DNA of 7,075 nt, from the NCBI GenBank assembly GCA_965178525.1, contig CBCXVS010000344.1, positions 1 through 7,075 on the forward strand, in the 5' to 3' direction. A program made the translations under genes and the position numbers. This document shows, piece by piece, positions 5,963-7,075 of this stretch. The notes beneath the pieces are model-generated. The model saw only the letters and a program-made list of their open reading frames with translations, was not told the origin of the DNA and did not search any database. Source of the stretch: CBCXVS01 sp965178525. GTDB taxonomy: Bacteria; Tectomicrobia; Entotheonellia; Entotheonellales; Entotheonellaceae. The first letter of the stretch is position 1. Each line of letters begins with the position of its first letter.

Positions 5963-6574
5963 ATGCAAGTCGAACATGACGGCAAGCGGCCCGTTGTCGC
6001 CGAGTCCGCCGTGGTCGCGCCCACTGCCGTTATATCCGGGGACGTGCATATTGGGGCGGACACGGTTGTCTTAGCCGGCGCGGTGGTAACGGCGCAGGGA
6101 GCGCCGGTTCGCACTGGCGCGTCCTGCGTCATCATGGAGAACGCCGTCGTTCGAGGCGCGGGAAAACATGCCACAACGCTTGGCAACCATGTCTTGATCG
6201 GACCCCATGCGCATATTAGCGGCGCCATGATCTCTGATCGCGTGTTCATCGCAACGGGCGCCTCTGTCTTTAATGGCGCCGTCCTGGAGGCGGGCACCGT
6301 GGTGACGATCAATGCGGTGGTGCACGTGGCGACGACGTGCCCGGCGGGTACCCTGGTGCCTATCGGCCACATCGCCTTTGGCAATCCGGCCCGAATCGTG
6401 CCGCCGTCTGAGGTGTCAAGCATCCACCGGGAGCTTGGCGCGCTCGGTTTTACCCATTTGGTCTTCGGTTTTGAGGCCGATTCCATTGTTGATCCAAATA
6501 CGATCGAGGAACTTTGCAAGCGGTATAGCCGAGCCCTGAGGCGCCACGGTGACGATACCATTGTGGACGGTTGA
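5963..6574 (+). CDS. Left-handed beta-helix (hexapeptide-repeat) protein, gamma-carbonic-anhydrase-like but lacking the zinc histidines
   Basis: This 203-residue protein starts at the ATG at 5963, with AAGGAG six bases upstream. Residues ~12-145 are hexapeptide repeats of the left-handed parallel beta-helix (AVVAPTAVISGDVHIGADTV, then LGNHVLIGPHAHISG, VFIATGASVFNGAV, and the closing IAFGNPARIV), followed by an alpha-helical tail at ~150-195, as in gamma-class carbonic anhydrases and their YrdA/PaaY-type relatives. Aligning by eye to the gamma-CA pattern, the three zinc histidines fall at R64, P81 and S86; H82 and H84 lie nearby but out of register. Standard carbonic anhydrase activity is therefore doubtful, and a sugar or CoA acyltransferase, metal-binding or structural role is possible. 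It follows the permease by 38 bases on the same strand and is probably cotranscribed with it. The frame is open further upstream, but that part overlaps the permease and has no ribosome binding site. Confidence 0.85.
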   Translation: MQVEHDGKRPVVAESAVVAPTAVISGDVHIGADTVVLAGAVVTAQGAPVRTGASCVIMENAVVRGAGKHATTLGNHVLIGPHAHISGAMISDRVFIATGASVFNGAVLEAGTVVTINAVVHVATTCPAGTLVPIGHIAFGNPARIVPPSEVSSIHRELGALGFTHLVFGFEADSIVDPNTIEELCKRYSRALRRHGDDTIVDG

Positions 6575-6769
6575 ACCACAGCATGTCCTGTCTGTCATCC
6601 CACATCTCGGTAGACCTCCAGCGCCTGCCAATCGAATGGCACGCCGTGTCCTGGCCGCTCGGGTGCGAGGGCGCCAGCCAGTAGCGGCGCCAGATCACGG
6701 CCGCACCGCCAATATTTCCCACTGTGTAGTAAAAAGTAGAGAACTGGTCCCATCTTTGCATATTTGAGG

Positions 6770-6844
6770 GCAGGGCTCCCTGCTCGGGCGTCCTCCGTCG
6801 TGTTATACTCCTCGAACCAGGAGCTGCGACGCAGGGCGCCCTGC
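6770..6844. repeat. Two near-identical 14-bp palindromes, 61 bp apart
   Basis: GCAGGGCTCCCTGC at 6770-6783 and GCAGGGCGCCCTGC at 6831-6844 differ by one base; the second is a perfect palindrome. They flank the TATACT box. They could be a pair of operator sites or hairpins in RNA. In addition, CCAGG at 6817-6821 can pair with CCTGG at 6845-6849 around the second palindrome, giving a nested stem in a transcript. Both are read directly from the sequence; the role is inference. Confidence 0.5.
6804..6809 (+). promoter_or_regulatory. Possible -10 box (TATACT) upstream of the small ORF
   Basis: TATACT matches the sigma-70 consensus at five of six positions and lies 72 bases before the ATG at 6882. 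No convincing -35 is found at 16-18 bases upstream (TGCTCG at 17). If it is used, the leader would be about 65 nt and contain the palindrome at 6831-6844. Confidence 0.3.
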
Positions 6845-6881
6845 CCTGGGGGATGCAAAAGAAAAGAGGAGGCGGTCGCGT

Positions 6882-7016
6882 ATGAAAGGCATCCAGTTCA
6901 TCGTTGATGTCACGGGCAACGATTCCATTACACTGCCACCGAATACGGCCACGACGGACGATTGCCGGCGCATTGCGGCCCTCACCGGCGTCAATCCCAA
7001 TATCTTGATCGTATAG
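6882..7016 (+). CDS. Small hypothetical protein, 44 residues
   Basis: A short ORF with ATG at 6882 and TAG at 7014-7016. AGAGGAGG at 6865-6872 is a strong ribosome binding site, nine bases from the ATG. The product begins MKGIQFIVDVTGNDSITLP and ends LTGVNPNILIV. It has no signal peptide, membrane segment or known motif, a single cysteine, and a mildly amphipathic, neutral-to-acidic composition, consistent with a small soluble protein. I do not recognise a family. The strong ribosome binding site and normal-looking amino acid composition are the main arguments that it is real. It stands on the same strand as the upstream operon but 307 bases away, so probably has its own promoter. Confidence 0.55.
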   Translation: MKGIQFIVDVTGNDSITLPPNTATTDDCRRIAALTGVNPNILIV

Positions 7017-7075
7017 GAAAGTACATTTTCCCGATCCCAGAAGTCCCCATTTCTCAAGGATGAACGAGCCAAGTG

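Larger units (their letters stand above)
6575..6881. other. Intergenic region of about 300 bases without a supported gene
   Basis: Open frames on the minus strand exist here (6595-6858 and 6450-6761) but have no ribosome binding sites, and one of them runs into the beta-helix gene. I recognise no protein family in them. What can be seen is a pair of near-identical palindromes (6770-6783 and 6831-6844), a possible -10 box between them, and a GC-rich stem in the presumed leader of the small ORF at 6882. I find no T-tailed terminator for the upstream operon. Confidence 0.5.

Noticed and set aside
6595..6858. Minus-strand ORF of 87 codons in the intergenic region
   Set aside because: No ribosome binding site, no recognisable domain, and it contains the twin palindromes and the -10-like box. 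A degraded gene remnant cannot be excluded.
7060..7075. ATG at 7060 as the start of a further gene
   Set aside because: AAGGA overlaps the ATG instead of preceding it by a usable spacing, and only five codons are in the window.

Overview
The window looks like chromosomal DNA of a moderately GC-rich, Gram-negative-type environmental bacterium. Ribosome binding sites are purine-rich and GTG starts occur. The long multi-receiver hybrid kinase resembles those common in Nitrospirota and in proteobacteria, but nothing here fixes the taxon.

Region 1 (1-4314, + strand) is the 3' part of a very large hybrid sensor histidine kinase whose 5' end lies outside the window. Read through two single-base frame changes, the domain order is: end of an HATPase domain, REC1, REC2, HPt, a decayed HisKA-like helix pair without its histidine, REC3, PAS, HisKA, HATPase, REC4, REC5. 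The HATPase-REC-REC block occurs twice (about 13-1087 and 3223-4284), so the gene appears to have grown by internal duplication or fusion of two hybrid kinases. One frame change is an extra C at 395-397. The second is a probable lost C in one of two C5 runs at 1158-1177. Both sit in C runs and together restore the frame, so base-calling error is as likely as real decay.

Region 2 (4383-6574) is a compact metal/metalloid-type efflux locus. An ArsR/SmtB-family repressor gene (- strand) diverges from a + strand operon. Between them lies a perfect 54-bp palindrome (4801-4854, 26-bp arms, 2-bp centre), the likely operator. The operon encodes a permease of the ArsP/DUF318 (PF03773-like) family, split into two halves by one in-frame TAA, and then a left-handed beta-helix protein of the gamma-carbonic-anhydrase-like superfamily in which the positions of the three zinc histidines are substituted. 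The expected logic is that the repressor releases the palindrome on binding a thiophilic metal, which switches on the permease and the beta-helix protein.

Region 3 (6575-7075) has about 300 bases without a convincing gene. It holds two nearly identical 14-bp palindromes flanking a possible -10 box. A 44-codon ORF with a strong ribosome binding site follows (6882-7016), and then 59 bases with nothing I can support.
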